64,000 nt of DNA from Lewinellaceae bacterium (GCA_020636105.1 JACJYL010000001.1:1488001-1552000), one strand, 5' to 3'; shown: positions 52,796 through 62,212, numbered from the stretch's first letter. Notes: generated by a model not told the origin, from the sequence alone. Numbers and translations: made by a program.

Positions 52796-52960
52796 TGGAA
52801 CACTGATTTGAACTGATTAAACTGATACGAACTGATTTTTGATCCGTTTTGATCCGCTTAATCCGCGTTCCTCTTTTATCCGTTGGAACACTGATTTGAA
52901 CTGATTAAACTGATTTTTTTATCCGTTTTGATCCGTTTGATCCGCTTAATCCGCGTTCCA
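52796..52960. repeat. Direct repeats downstream of the GxxExxY gene
   Basis: Two copies of about 75 bp (52796-52873 and 52883-52959), each reading GGAACACTGATTTGAACTG, ATTAAACTGAT, then ATCCGTTTTGATCCG and CTTAATCCGCGTTCC. Confidence 0.75.
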
Positions 52961-52990
52961 TAAATTTTGAATATTCGATATATCAACACC

Positions 52991-55726
52991 ATGAAAAAAG
53001 CATATATAAACAACCGGCCGTACGAAATTAACAAGGGCGAAACCATCCTGAGTTTTCTTAAAAGATACATGGGAGACAAGCCCGTCCCCACCCTTTGTGA
53101 TGCCCCCAACCTCGAACCTTTTGGTTCCTGTAGGGTATGCAGTGTGGAGGTTGCCCTGGAAGCCGGAGGAAAGACCAAAACGGTAGCTTCCTGCCATACG
53201 CCGGTGCAGGAAAATTTTCATATTTATACAGATACTGAGTCCGTAAAACGACTGAGAAAAAACATCGTTGAACTGGTGTTGACCGACCACCCGCTGGATT
53301 GCCTGACCTGCGAAGTCAACGGCAATTGCGAATTGCAGGATGTAGCCGCAAAAGTGGGCATACGTTCCGTGCGCTATCCTGCCGGAAAAACCCATCTCGA
53401 CCGAAAAAAAGACCTGAGCCACGCTTATATGACTTCCGACCTGTCCAAATGCATCAACTGTTACCGTTGCGTAAGGGCCTGTGATGAGGTTCAGGGACAA
53501 TTTGTACTGAGCATGGCCGGACGTGGTTTTGAAAGCCGGATTATTAAAGGCATGGATACTTCCTTTGCAGAATCGGAATGCGTAAGTTGCGGAGCCTGCG
53601 CCCAGGCCTGTCCGACTTCGGCTATTTCGGATATTTTTGAATCAAAATCAGTGGTTTCCACCGAAAAGACCAGGACCGTTTGTACCTACTGCGGAGTGGG
53701 CTGTAATCTTGAGGTTTCTTCTTCCAACGGAAACATCAAAAGCATCCGGGCACCGTATGATGCGGAAGTGAATAGCGGCCACACCTGCCTGAAAGGGAGA
53801 TACGCTTTCTCTTTCTACGATCACCCGGAACGGTTAAGGGATCCGATGATCAAGAAAAACGGAACCTTCGAAAAAGTTTCCTGGGACGAAGCCTATGACT
53901 TCATCACCAGCCGGTTCAATAAAATAATAGCCGAAAACGGACCGGATGCCATTGCCGGAATTTCCTCTTCCCGTTGTACCAACGAGGAAAACTACCTCAT
54001 GCAGAAATTCATCCGCGCCGTGGTGGGAACCAATAATATTGACGGTTGTGCACGTGTTTGCCACTCTCCTACCGCCTTGGGGATGCAAAGAGCTTTCGGT
54101 ACCGGTGCAGCTACCAATTCGGTGGAGGACATGAAATGGACCAACTGTATGATGGTCATTGGGGCGAACCCAACTGCTGCACATCCGGTCACAGGAGCCA
54201 AGATCAAACAACATGCGATGAAAGGCACTACCCTCATCGTCATCGATCCACGCAAAACAGAATTGGCCAAATATGCCGACTTCCATCTTGCTCTTCGTCC
54301 CGGGACCAACGTAGCCGTCCTCAATATGATGATGCATTACATCCTGAAAGAAAACCTGCAGGACCAGTCGTTTTTGGAGAACAGAACGGAAGGGCTGGAA
54401 GATTTCAAAAAAGACATTCTCAACCTGGATATCGATAAAATGGAAGCCATCTCAGGCGTTGACCGCGAGTTGGTCAGAGCCGCTGCCATTGCCTATGCTA
54501 CAGCTGAAAATGCCATGTCATTCCATGGATTAGGGGTCACAGAACACAGCCAGGGCACTTATACCGTACAGCAGATCGCCGACCTGGCGATGCTCACCGG
54601 AAACATAGGCCGCCGCGGAGTAGGCGTCAATCCTCTCAGGGGCCAAAACAACGTCCAGGGATCCGCGGATATGGGCGTACAGCCGCACCAGGGAGCCGGT
54701 TATATGGATATTACCAAACCCGAAGTCAACCAGGCATATACCAAATTCTATGGCGTCAATGTTCCGGATAAAATCGGCTACAAGATTCCTGAAATGTTCG
54801 AGGCTGCCCTTGCCGGGAAACTGAAAGCCATCTGGATCATCGGAGAAGATGTCGTACAAACGGATCCTAATACTCAAAAGGTCATCCGGGCATTGGAAAA
54901 TACGGATCTCGTTATTGTCCAGGAGTTATTCATGACCGAAACGGCCAAATATGCTGACGTCATCCTGCCAGGGGCTTCATTTCTCGAAAAAAGCGGAACT
55001 TTCACCAATGGGGAACGCCGCGTACAAAGGGTCAATGCAGTCGTAAAACCCGTCGGCAATGCAAAAGTTGACGGACAGATCATCATTGATGTTATGAATC
55101 GAATGGGCTACAAACAAGCCGATTATACGCCCGACGGGATGCTGGAAGAGATCTCACAAATCGTACCGTTCTTTAAAGGGATAACGTGGTCAAGACTTGG
55201 CAAAAATGGCCTGCAGTGGCCGGTAGCTGAAGACGGTATGGATACCAAAATCCTGCACCTGGATACCTTTAAACGAGGGCTCGGAAAACTCGACTTCTTC
55301 CCGTTTGAAGAGTCCAGTGAACTTCTTGACAATCAAAAAGAGTATCCGTTTATACTGACCACCAACCGGAACCTGGAGCATTACAACTGCGGCGCTATGA
55401 CACGCCGTACCAATAATGTAGAAATCAGCACCGAAGATGTCCTATGGATACATCCGGATGACGCGGCGGCAAAAGGCATTCAAGACGGCGAAATGGTCTG
55501 TGTGCAATCACCACGAGGCAAGGTCGACGTAAAAGCCTTTGTGACCGATGGAGTGAAACCCGGTGTACTGAGTACCACTTTTCACTTCCCGGAAATAATG
55601 GTGAATAACCTGACTTCGGATGTTCATGACTCCCAGGCCAAATGCCCGGAATATAAGGTTGTTGCCGTGGATATCAGAAAGGCCAAAAATACGGCATTTA
55701 GGAAAGCAGGAGAACTAATACAATAG
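52991..55726 (+). CDS. Formate dehydrogenase catalytic (alpha) subunit, NAD-linked type
   Basis: 911 residues from ATG 52991. NuoG-like N-terminus: 2Fe-2S (TLCDAPNLEPFGSCRVCSVE), His/Cys3 4Fe-4S (HPLDCLTCEVNGNCELQD) and two 4Fe-4S clusters (CINCYRCVRACDE, CVSCGACAQACPTSAIS). The Mo/W-bisPGD part starts with the 4Fe-4S motif CTYCGVGCNLEV. The active site reads CARVCHSPTALG, so the metal ligand is Cys where E. coli FdhF has selenocysteine. It also has VTEHSQGTYTVQQIADLAML, LRGQNNVQGSADMG and C-terminal FILTTNRNLEHYNCGAMTRR. Oxidises formate to CO2. With the NuoEF fusion it forms a soluble NAD-dependent enzyme. Confidence 0.93.
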   Translation: MKKAYINNRPYEINKGETILSFLKRYMGDKPVPTLCDAPNLEPFGSCRVCSVEVALEAGGKTKTVASCHTPVQENFHIYTDTESVKRLRKNIVELVLTDHPLDCLTCEVNGNCELQDVAAKVGIRSVRYPAGKTHLDRKKDLSHAYMTSDLSKCINCYRCVRACDEVQGQFVLSMAGRGFESRIIKGMDTSFAESECVSCGACAQACPTSAISDIFESKSVVSTEKTRTVCTYCGVGCNLEVSSSNGNIKSIRAPYDAEVNSGHTCLKGRYAFSFYDHPERLRDPMIKKNGTFEKVSWDEAYDFITSRFNKIIAENGPDAIAGISSSRCTNEENYLMQKFIRAVVGTNNIDGCARVCHSPTALGMQRAFGTGAATNSVEDMKWTNCMMVIGANPTAAHPVTGAKIKQHAMKGTTLIVIDPRKTELAKYADFHLALRPGTNVAVLNMMMHYILKENLQDQSFLENRTEGLEDFKKDILNLDIDKMEAISGVDRELVRAAAIAYATAENAMSFHGLGVTEHSQGTYTVQQIADLAMLTGNIGRRGVGVNPLRGQNNVQGSADMGVQPHQGAGYMDITKPEVNQAYTKFYGVNVPDKIGYKIPEMFEAALAGKLKAIWIIGEDVVQTDPNTQKVIRALENTDLVIVQELFMTETAKYADVILPGASFLEKSGTFTNGERRVQRVNAVVKPVGNAKVDGQIIIDVMNRMGYKQADYTPDGMLEEISQIVPFFKGITWSRLGKNGLQWPVAEDGMDTKILHLDTFKRGLGKLDFFPFEESSELLDNQKEYPFILTTNRNLEHYNCGAMTRRTNNVEISTEDVLWIHPDDAAAKGIQDGEMVCVQSPRGKVDVKAFVTDGVKPGVLSTTFHFPEIMVNNLTSDVHDSQAKCPEYKVVAVDIRKAKNTAFRKAGELIQ

Positions 55727-55749
55727 GCTTTAAACCAAAAAATGGAATA

Positions 55750-55860
55750 ATGTCTGAAAATTTAGCAGGGAAGTTAAATCCTATACAAATTGAGCTACTG
55801 AAACTGTTTTCAACAAATGTTTCTGAACAAGATACCCTGAAATCATTATTGGATGAATAA
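55750..55860 (+). pseudogene. Truncated small ORF (antitoxin-like N-terminus)
   Basis: 36 codons (MSENLAGKLNPIQIELLKLF, then STNVSEQDTLKSLLDE). The first part resembles small Bacteroidota proteins that continue for about 40 further residues (LNPIQLELLKLFS type). Here the reading frame stops early and overlaps the ATG of the aminotransferase gene by 8 bases. It may be a remnant of a toxin-antitoxin-like pair or a translated leader; the family link is from memory. Confidence 0.4.
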
Positions 55861-57010
55861 ATTAGATTGCCAGGCCCACCTCTTTGATTTATCCGAAGAC
55901 GTGCACTACCTCAATGCAGCATACATGTCTCCCCTACTCAAAAGTGTGGAAGCCATCGGGCATGAAATGGTTGCCTTAAAATCTAGGCCCTATGAAATAA
56001 CTCCGGCTGATTTTTTTTCTACCGTTTTAAAAACGAAAGCTGCCTTTGCCGGGCTAATTCATTCTTCTGAACCGGAAAGAGTGGCCATCATTCCTTCAGT
56101 TTCTTATGGCATGGCCAATGTTACCAGGAATATTGATTTACAAAAAGGCGAAAAAATCGTCATTCCATACGAGCAATTTCCGAGCAATTATTACCCATGG
56201 AAGCGACTTGCCGATGAAACCGGGGGAGTCATAAATACGATTATGCCCCCCACTGCTCAACAAAAAACAAAAGGTTGGAACGAGGCGATCCTCGAAGCCA
56301 TTGATGAACAAACCAAAGTAGTGGCCATAAGCCATACCCATTGGGCAGATGGCACCTTATTTGAACTGGAAAATATTGGCAAACGATGCAGGGAAGTGGG
56401 AGCTTTCCTCATAATAGATGGAACTCAATCCATCGGTGCATTGCCGTTTGATCAACAAAAAATTCAGGCGGATGCCATCATTTGTGCCGGTTACAAATGG
56501 CTTTTGGGTCCCTACAGCAGCGGAGTCGCCTGGTACGGACCACGCTTTGATGACGGGGTACCTGTGGAAGAAAACTGGATCAACCGTTACGAAAGTGAAA
56601 ACTTCAAAAATCTCGTCAATTACCAGGATCAATACAAACCTTTTGCTGCCCGGTATTCTGTTGGGGAGCAGAGTAATTTCATCCTTACCGCCATGCAACT
56701 GGGTGCTTTTGAACAGCTGCTCGACTGGGGCATTCCCAACATCCAGGATTATTGCCAAAAGCTGACGGAGGAACCTCTTGAAAAACTTCGCGATCTGGGA
56801 GTTGGCGTAGAAGATGTTTCCGTTCGTGCTCATCATTTGTTCGGGTTATATCCTGATGAACGTTATGACCTTGAAAAACTACAGGAAATATTTGCGGCCA
56901 ACCGAATTTATGTTTCCTTTCGCGGCCGAGCGATAAGGGTAGCGCCGCATGTTTATAATACCCAAAAAGATTTGGACGCATTAGTCGGCTGTTTTGAAAA
57001 ATTGAGGTAA
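55853..57010 (+). CDS. Aminotransferase class V (cysteine desulfurase-like fold)
   Basis: 385 residues. PLP-dependent fold type I: VHYLNAAYMSPLLKSVEAIG, VAISHTHWADGTLFELENIG, FLIIDGTQSIGALPFDQQKI and the Schiff-base Lys in ICAGYKWLLGPYSSGVAWYG. The family includes cysteine desulfurases, isopenicillin-N-epimerase-like enzymes and kynureninase-like proteins; the substrate is not clear. No cysteine at the usual SufS loop was seen, so true desulfurase activity is unlikely. Confidence 0.85.
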   Translation: MNKLDCQAHLFDLSEDVHYLNAAYMSPLLKSVEAIGHEMVALKSRPYEITPADFFSTVLKTKAAFAGLIHSSEPERVAIIPSVSYGMANVTRNIDLQKGEKIVIPYEQFPSNYYPWKRLADETGGVINTIMPPTAQQKTKGWNEAILEAIDEQTKVVAISHTHWADGTLFELENIGKRCREVGAFLIIDGTQSIGALPFDQQKIQADAIICAGYKWLLGPYSSGVAWYGPRFDDGVPVEENWINRYESENFKNLVNYQDQYKPFAARYSVGEQSNFILTAMQLGAFEQLLDWGIPNIQDYCQKLTEEPLEKLRDLGVGVEDVSVRAHHLFGLYPDERYDLEKLQEIFAANRIYVSFRGRAIRVAPHVYNTQKDLDALVGCFEKLR

Positions 57011-57057
57011 TTTTGCGGCTTCAAAATTCTTCAATCACCATTCATCATTCTACAAGC

Positions 57058-57993
57058 ATGGCCATCGCTGAAACAAACTTCAATTTTCCGGGACAAACCC
57101 ATTTTTACAGAGGAAAAGTAAGAGATGTTTACACCATCAATGACAATCTGATCATGGTAGCTTCCGACCGGATTTCGGCCTTTGACCATGTGCTGCCTAA
57201 ACCTATTCCTTACAAAGGCCAGGTGCTCAACCAGTTGGCCACCCACTTTCTCAATGCCACGAGAGATATTTGTCCCAATTGGCTGTTAGCCACCCCTGAC
57301 CCTAATGTAGCTGTTGGAATAGCCTGCGAGCCCTTCAGGATCGAGATGGTCATCCGCGCCTACCTTGTCGGACATGCCTGGAGAGAGTACAAAGCTGGCA
57401 AAAGAGAAATCTGCGGAGTGTCCATGCCGGAAGGATTGAAAGAAAATGACCCCTTCCCTACCCCGATCATCACCCCGGCCACCAAAGCCGAAGAAGGTCA
57501 TGATGAGGATATTTCCAGGGAAAATATCATTGCCCAAAATATTTTGAGCGAGGAAGATTATGCTTTACTGGAAAAATATACGAGAGCCCTGTTCCAAAGA
57601 GGAACGGAAATGGCTGCTGCCCAGGGGCTTATCCTTGTAGACACCAAATACGAATTCGGTAAAAAAGACGGAAAAATCTACCTCATTGACGAAATTCATA
57701 CTCCGGACAGTTCCCGATATTTCTATAAGGAGGGTTATGAAACAAGGCAAAAAGCAGGAGAACGCCAGAAGCAACTGTCCAAAGAGTTCGTCAGGGAATG
57801 GCTCATGGCCCATGGATTTCAGGGGCTGGAAGGACAACTCATGCCTGTCATGCCAGATTCATTTGTCAATGAAATCACCGATCGTTATGTGGAACTTTAC
57901 GAAAAGGTGACAGGCAAAACCTTCCACAAGGACGAAAGTGAAGATGCGGAAAAAAGGATTCATGAAAATGTAACCGCCTGGCTGAAAAAGTAG
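57058..57993 (+). CDS. purC: Phosphoribosylaminoimidazole-succinocarboxamide synthase (SAICAR synthase)
   Basis: 311 residues from ATG 57058, the long (yeast-like) form. THFYRGKVRDVYTINDNLIM starts the ATP-grasp-like fold; then VASDRISAFDHVLPKPIPYK, CEPFRIEMVIRAYLVGHAW, LIDEIHTPDSSRYFYKEGYE and LSKEFVREWLMAHGFQG. Joins aspartate to CAIR with ATP in purine synthesis. The gene follows the aminotransferase on the same strand with 47 bp between them. Confidence 0.96.
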   Translation: MAIAETNFNFPGQTHFYRGKVRDVYTINDNLIMVASDRISAFDHVLPKPIPYKGQVLNQLATHFLNATRDICPNWLLATPDPNVAVGIACEPFRIEMVIRAYLVGHAWREYKAGKREICGVSMPEGLKENDPFPTPIITPATKAEEGHDEDISRENIIAQNILSEEDYALLEKYTRALFQRGTEMAAAQGLILVDTKYEFGKKDGKIYLIDEIHTPDSSRYFYKEGYETRQKAGERQKQLSKEFVREWLMAHGFQGLEGQLMPVMPDSFVNEITDRYVELYEKVTGKTFHKDESEDAEKRIHENVTAWLKK

Positions 57994-58039
57994 GTGAACC
58001 AACTATAATCTTTAGCCTTTAACCTTTTGTCTTTAACCT

Positions 58040-58597
58040 TTAACCTTTATTCTTCCTGTCACTCTTCCACTCTACCTCACTCACCCCGAGGTTTTGTCCG
58101 ATTTTTCGTGCCAAAACAAACAGGTAATCCGAGAGGCGATTGAGGTACCGTATGACGATCTCTTCTACCGGTTCTTCTGATGCCAGCCCTACTGTTCTGC
58201 GCTCCGCCCTGCGGCATACACACCTGGCCAGGTGGCAAAAAGAAACCACGGTATGTCCTCCCGGCAGGATAAAGTTTTTCAGGGGCTGAAGGGTAGCTTC
58301 CATTTCATCAATGGCCTGCTCCAGCAAGGTAATATCCGACTCCGCCAACACGAGATAATCAGGTTTTTTACCCGGGGCGCTTGCCAGAATGCCCCCGATG
58401 GTAAATAAGGTATCCTGTATTTTCTTGAGTAATTCCCGAATCTCCGGATCTTCCAGGTTATCCCTGACCAGGCCAATATAAGCATTCAATTCATCAACTG
58501 TGCCATAAGACTCAATGCGCAAATGATGCTTGGACAATCTTTTTCCACCAAACAAGGAAGTTTCTCCGGTATCCCCGGTTTTAGTATATATTTTCAA
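58040..58597 (-). CDS. Cob(I)yrinic acid a,c-diamide adenosyltransferase (PduO type)
   Basis: 185 residues. IYTKTGDTGETSLFGGKRLS (P-loop-like ATP site), RIESYGTVDELNAYIGL, FILPGGHTVVSFCHLARCVC and RYLNRLSDYLFVLAR fit the PduO-type ATP:corrinoid adenosyltransferase. It makes adenosylcobalamin, needed by B12-dependent enzymes. It precedes a cruciform-like inverted repeat. Confidence 0.94.
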   Translation of the reverse strand: MKIYTKTGDTGETSLFGGKRLSKHHLRIESYGTVDELNAYIGLVRDNLEDPEIRELLKKIQDTLFTIGGILASAPGKKPDYLVLAESDITLLEQAIDEMEATLQPLKNFILPGGHTVVSFCHLARCVCRRAERRTVGLASEEPVEEIVIRYLNRLSDYLFVLARKIGQNLGVSEVEWKSDRKNKG

Positions 58598-58640
58598 AAC
58601 GAATTATTTTTTATTGGTAAACCTATTTGACCTGAAAAAG

Positions 58641-58694
58641 TTGCGGGTTACGAATTACAGGGCAAAATAAAAACCCGGAACTCGTAACCCGCAA
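58641..58694. terminator. Inverted repeat between LolD-like and cobalamin adenosyltransferase genes
   Basis: TTGCGGGTTACGA (58641-58653) pairs with TCGTAACCCGCAA (58682-58694), a 13-bp stem with a 28-nt loop. It is probably a terminator for the ABC gene on the - strand, though the T tract is weak. Confidence 0.5.
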
Positions 58695-58721
58695 TTATGC
58701 TGAAATGTTTTTTTTAGCGTT

Positions 58722-59426
58722 TTATCCTCTTGCCGCAGCTCTTTCCTTGGTCGTGTCAGACTCTATCAGGCCGTCCCTCAACCATACGACTCTCCTGGCT
58801 TTTTCGGCAATATCCGGTTCGTGTGTTACCAAAATAACCGTATTTCCGGCTGCATGAATTTTATCAAAAATTTCCATGATCTCAATGGAAGTTTTGGTAT
58901 CCAGGTTGCCGGTAGGCTCATCCGCGAGGATGATAGACGGGTTATTGACCAAAGCTCTGGCAATAGCCACCCTTTGGCGCTGACCGCCGGAAAGTTCGTT
59001 GGGTTTATGAGTCACCCGGTCACCCAATCCAACAGAATCCAGTACTTCCTGCGCCTTGGCCAAACGTTGTTTGCGGGGAACACCGGCATAAACAAGAGGT
59101 AAAGCAACATTTTCAAGAGCAGTCAATCGGGGCAACAGGTTAAAGGTCTGGAAAACAAAACCAATCTCCTTGTTTCTAACATGAGCCAACTCATCGTCGG
59201 TCATGGTACTCACTTCTATATCGTTCAGCCAATAGGTACCGCTGGTGGGAGTATCGAGGCAGCCGATCAAATTCATCAACGTTGACTTCCCTGATCCTGA
59301 AGGTCCCATTAGTGCGACGTACTCATTTTTGAAAACATCCAGGGTAATATCCTGCAAGGCATTCACCTGGGTTTTTCCCATGATATACATCTTTCTCAAA
59401 TGTTCTACGGAAATAATTGGCTTCAT
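58722..59426 (-). CDS. ABC transporter ATP-binding protein (LolD/MacB-like)
   Basis: 234 residues from ATG 59426; the upstream in-frame start would add 20 residues with no family support. Walker A (MGPSGSGKSTLMNLIG), Q-loop (GFVFQTFNLLPRL), signature (LSGGQRQRVAIARAL), Walker B (SIILADEPTGNLD) and switch His (VILVTHEPDIAEKA). It powers lipoprotein release or MacB/FtsE-type membrane transport. No permease is adjacent; its partner is elsewhere. Confidence 0.93.
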   Translation of the reverse strand: MKPIISVEHLRKMYIMGKTQVNALQDITLDVFKNEYVALMGPSGSGKSTLMNLIGCLDTPTSGTYWLNDIEVSTMTDDELAHVRNKEIGFVFQTFNLLPRLTALENVALPLVYAGVPRKQRLAKAQEVLDSVGLGDRVTHKPNELSGGQRQRVAIARALVNNPSIILADEPTGNLDTKTSIEIMEIFDKIHAAGNTVILVTHEPDIAEKARRVVWLRDGLIESDTTKERAAARG

Positions 59427-59504
59427 TATAATATTTGTTTTTAATAGATAATTTTTTTCAAGTTGAGCGCAGCGAAATACCGACATTTCATGTACGGCAC
59501 AGGT

Positions 59505-59533
59505 TCCCGTACCGCCAGGTCGGGAGGGTTCAA
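59505..59533. repeat. Short dispersed repeat, inverted relative to 34251-34276
   Basis: On the - strand it reads GAACCCTCCCGACC-TGGCGGTACGGGA, one base different from the copy at 34251. Confidence 0.6.
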
Positions 59534-59593
59534 CAACACCCTAGGTAGTTTTTGTCCGGCGTCAACCGTCAACCGTTCTCCGTCAACCTGAAA

Positions 59594-59884
59594 TTACTTA
59601 ATCACCTTCGGTACCTTAAAATAAACTCCATCCTGATCCGGTGCATTTTTAAGAGCCTCTTCCCTGGAAATCGTCGATACAATTTTATCCTCTCTCCACT
59701 CATTGACCTCCGCTTCATTTACATAAACCAAAGGTTCAACTCCCGTGGTATCGAGGTCATTGAGCTTTTCAACCATTTTCAGAATTTCATTCAAATCATG
59801 GCGAATCTTTTTCCTTTCGGTTTCGTCAAGTTCCAACCTCGCCAGGTTTTCAAGTTTTGAAATTAACTTATTATCTATTACCAT
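59594..59884 (-). CDS. gatC: Aspartyl/glutamyl-tRNA amidotransferase subunit C
   Basis: 96 residues. LENLARLELDETERKKIRHD, LNEILKMVEKLNDLDTTGVE and PLVYVNEAEVNEWREDKI fit GatC. It stabilises the GatA-GatB complex that amidates Glu-tRNA(Gln) or Asp-tRNA(Asn). gatA and gatB are not in this window. Confidence 0.93.
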   Translation of the reverse strand: MVIDNKLISKLENLARLELDETERKKIRHDLNEILKMVEKLNDLDTTGVEPLVYVNEAEVNEWREDKIVSTISREEALKNAPDQDGVYFKVPKVIK

Positions 59885-60202
59885 ATTAAATTATTAGAAG
59901 TTCGCACCTATTTCCTCGCTTAACCGCCGGTTTTGGGTTATTTTTGAAGGCTAATTTAAAAAGCGACCATCCTTCATGAACTCTGTTTCAAAGTAACTTT
60001 GAATAAAATATTATTTTATCGGACTATATGTTCGCAACAAATGGTATCTTCTCACGCAAAACTATCAAAAAAACAACTTTTATCATTTAAACTGTCCTTT
60101 TGAATTAAAAATTAACGGCAGAAATTTTATTTTCGCATGTCCACTTTTTTTTGTTAGTACATTAAACCTGTAATATTTTAATATTCCTCCATTTAAACAA
60201 CT

Positions 60203-60841
60203 ATGAGCGAAGAAAAAAAAGTAATCAAACATATTGCCATCGCAGGAAATATCGGAGCAGGCAAAACGACTTTGTGCACCCAGCTTGGAAAACAGTTTAA
60301 CTGGGATGTCCATTATGAGTCAACCGATAATAATCCCTACCTCAGTGATTTTTATAACGATATGCAACGCTGGTCCTTTAATCTTCAGATTTTCTTTCTC
60401 AACAACAGGTATCAGCAAGTCTTAAAGATTCTCCAGGGTGACAAAACCGTTATCCAGGACCGAACCATTTATGAAGATGCCTACATTTTCGCCCCCAACC
60501 TTCATGATATGGGATTGATGTCGTCCCGCGATTTTGAAAATTATTTCAGTCTTTTTAAAACGATGTCTTCGCAAATCCAGCCACCAGACCTGCTCATTTA
60601 CCTGAAGGCCGGGATCCCCACCCTCGTAGACCATATCCAAACCCGTGGAAGAGATTATGAAGGCAGCATGAGCCTTGATTACCTGAAACGCTTGAATGAC
60701 CGTTACGACAATTGGATCGACACCTACGATGAAGGAAAATTACTCGTCATTCATGCCGATGATATAGACTTTAAGAATAATCCTGAAGACGTGGGCACTG
60801 TGGTGGATATGGTGAATGCGGAATTGCACGGGTTGTTTTAG
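60203..60841 (+). CDS. Deoxynucleoside kinase
   Basis: 212 residues. Walker A in IAIAGNIGAGKTTLCTQL; ESTDNNPYLSDFYNDMQRWS with the W/F of the substrate site; DRTIYEDAYIFAPNLHDMGL (DRS/ERS-type motif); and LIYLKAGIPTLVDHIQTRGR. It belongs to the dNK/dGK/dCK family that phosphorylates deoxynucleosides in salvage. The exact nucleoside is not predictable from sequence alone. Confidence 0.9.
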   Translation: MSEEKKVIKHIAIAGNIGAGKTTLCTQLGKQFNWDVHYESTDNNPYLSDFYNDMQRWSFNLQIFFLNNRYQQVLKILQGDKTVIQDRTIYEDAYIFAPNLHDMGLMSSRDFENYFSLFKTMSSQIQPPDLLIYLKAGIPTLVDHIQTRGRDYEGSMSLDYLKRLNDRYDNWIDTYDEGKLLVIHADDIDFKNNPEDVGTVVDMVNAELHGLF

Positions 60842-60884
60842 GAACAGATTGCTGGTTGCCCCTCTATACCGGAAATAAACCCGT

Positions 60885-60935
60885 TTTACATTCTACATTT
60901 TACATTTTACATTCTACATTTTACATTTTACATTT
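60885..60935. repeat. Short tandem repeat (TACATTTTACATTC units)
   Basis: Imperfect copies of TACATTTTACATTC run for about 50 bp between the deoxynucleoside kinase and hypC ends. Confidence 0.7.
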
Positions 60936-60936
60936 A

Positions 60937-61194
60937 TCAAGGTACCTCCTGTTCCAGCTCCCCCAACTCTCCGAGTTGCATGAGCAGGTCAAATGTCTTT
61001 TGGGCCTCCTCTTCATCCACAATACTGATGGCTGCACCGACGTGCACCAGGACATAATCTCCAATTTTAGCCTCTGGCACCATCGTCAGGTTGACATCTT
61101 TTTTAATGCCTCCGAAAGAAACTTTCCCGATTCTGAAAATGTCGTCCAGCTGAGCGGATATTTCGATTAATTTTCCAGGTATTGCCAAGCACAT
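60937..61194 (-). CDS. hypC: Hydrogenase assembly chaperone HypC/HybG
   Basis: 85 residues beginning MCLAIPGKLIEI. This start is required because Cys2 coordinates iron during transfer of Fe(CN)2CO to the large subunit; an in-frame ATG at 61218 lies 24 bases earlier and is not used. KEDVNLTM-like and DYVLVHVGAAISIVDEEEAQ complete the family. It delivers the NiFe active-site iron with HypD. It is the last gene of the hyp operon here. Confidence 0.95.
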   Translation of the reverse strand: MCLAIPGKLIEISAQLDDIFRIGKVSFGGIKKDVNLTMVPEAKIGDYVLVHVGAAISIVDEEEAQKTFDLLMQLGELGELEQEVP

Positions 61195-61280
61195 AATGGA
61201 TATTTTTTTGTGATCCATAATGCTACCCGGATAGCCATCCGGGCAGATTATGTTTTTTCAAATTATAGGGATTTTTTCAA

Positions 61281-62159
61281 TCAACTTTTTAGTTTACTTT
61301 TCAACCAGGCATACCATTCTTCCATGCCTTCTCCCGAAGTGGCTGAAACTTCAAAAAACTGCAAATTCGGGTTGACCCGACGGGCGTAATCCTTCGTTTT
61401 TTCGACATCAAATTTCAAATAGGGCAACAAGTCTATTTTATTGATGAGGCATACCTGTGAACTCATGAACATATCCGGATACTTGATGGGTTTATCCTCC
61501 CCTTCCGTGACACTGATGATCACTACACGGGTATCTTCCCCAAGGTCAAACATGGAAGGACATACCAGGTTCCCCACATTTTCTATCATCAAAACAGAGT
61601 GATCCTTAGGTGTGAGTTTCTTTACGGCCCTGTTAACCATATCGCTGTCCAGATGACATCCCTTACCTGTGTTGATCTGTACCACGGGGATATTGAGGTC
61701 ATCAATGCGCTGGGCGTCATTAAAAGTCTGCTGATCCCCTTCTATGACAAAAAAATCGATCTCCTCTTTCAGATCGGAGAGGGTTTTTTCCAAAATACTG
61801 GTTTTTCCTGAACCGGGAGAGCTTACCAGGTTGATGGCAAAAATATTTTTGGCTTCAAAATATCCACGGTTACGCTCAGCCACCAATTGGTTGTTCTGGA
61901 GAATATCCCTTTCCAGTTCAATGACCGTTTTATGTGTATGGCTGTGCCCGTGGTCATGTTCGTGTTCATGACCATGATGATGGTGATGCTCATGACCATG
62001 TTCGTGTTCGTGGCCATGATGGTGGTGATGCTCATGACCGTGTTCGTGGTGATGTTCATGACCATTTTCGTGAGAATGATCGTGCATTTCGATTTTTTCT
62101 CCTGGTTTTAAAATGCTTACTTCATTTTCGGCGTCTCCGCAACCGCATGTTGTACACAT
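61281..62159 (-). CDS. hypB: Hydrogenase nickel incorporation GTPase HypB
   Basis: 292 residues. CTTCGCG near the N-terminus is the conserved high-affinity Ni site. Residues about 25-78 are very His-rich (alternating GHEHHHEHGHEHHHH and GHEHEHGH), a nickel store. The GTPase domain has NLVSSPGSGKTSILEKTL (Walker A), FFVIEGDQQT, NTGKGCHLDSDMV (Cys-His metal site) and LINKIDLLPYL. It inserts nickel into hydrogenase large subunit with HypA. Only 128 bp, containing a hairpin, separate it from hypA. Confidence 0.96.
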   Translation of the reverse strand: MCTTCGCGDAENEVSILKPGEKIEMHDHSHENGHEHHHEHGHEHHHHHGHEHEHGHEHHHHHGHEHEHDHGHSHTHKTVIELERDILQNNQLVAERNRGYFEAKNIFAINLVSSPGSGKTSILEKTLSDLKEEIDFFVIEGDQQTFNDAQRIDDLNIPVVQINTGKGCHLDSDMVNRAVKKLTPKDHSVLMIENVGNLVCPSMFDLGEDTRVVIISVTEGEDKPIKYPDMFMSSQVCLINKIDLLPYLKFDVEKTKDYARRVNPNLQFFEVSATSGEGMEEWYAWLKSKLKS

Positions 62160-62212
62160 AGTAGAAAATTAAAAGTTTAAAAGCAAAATTTTAAAAGCAA
62201 AGCGGACAAAAA

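Noticed and set aside
61823..62161. ORFs on both strands in the His-rich part of hypB
   Set aside because: They are shadow frames of the low-complexity His/Gly/Glu codons of hypB.
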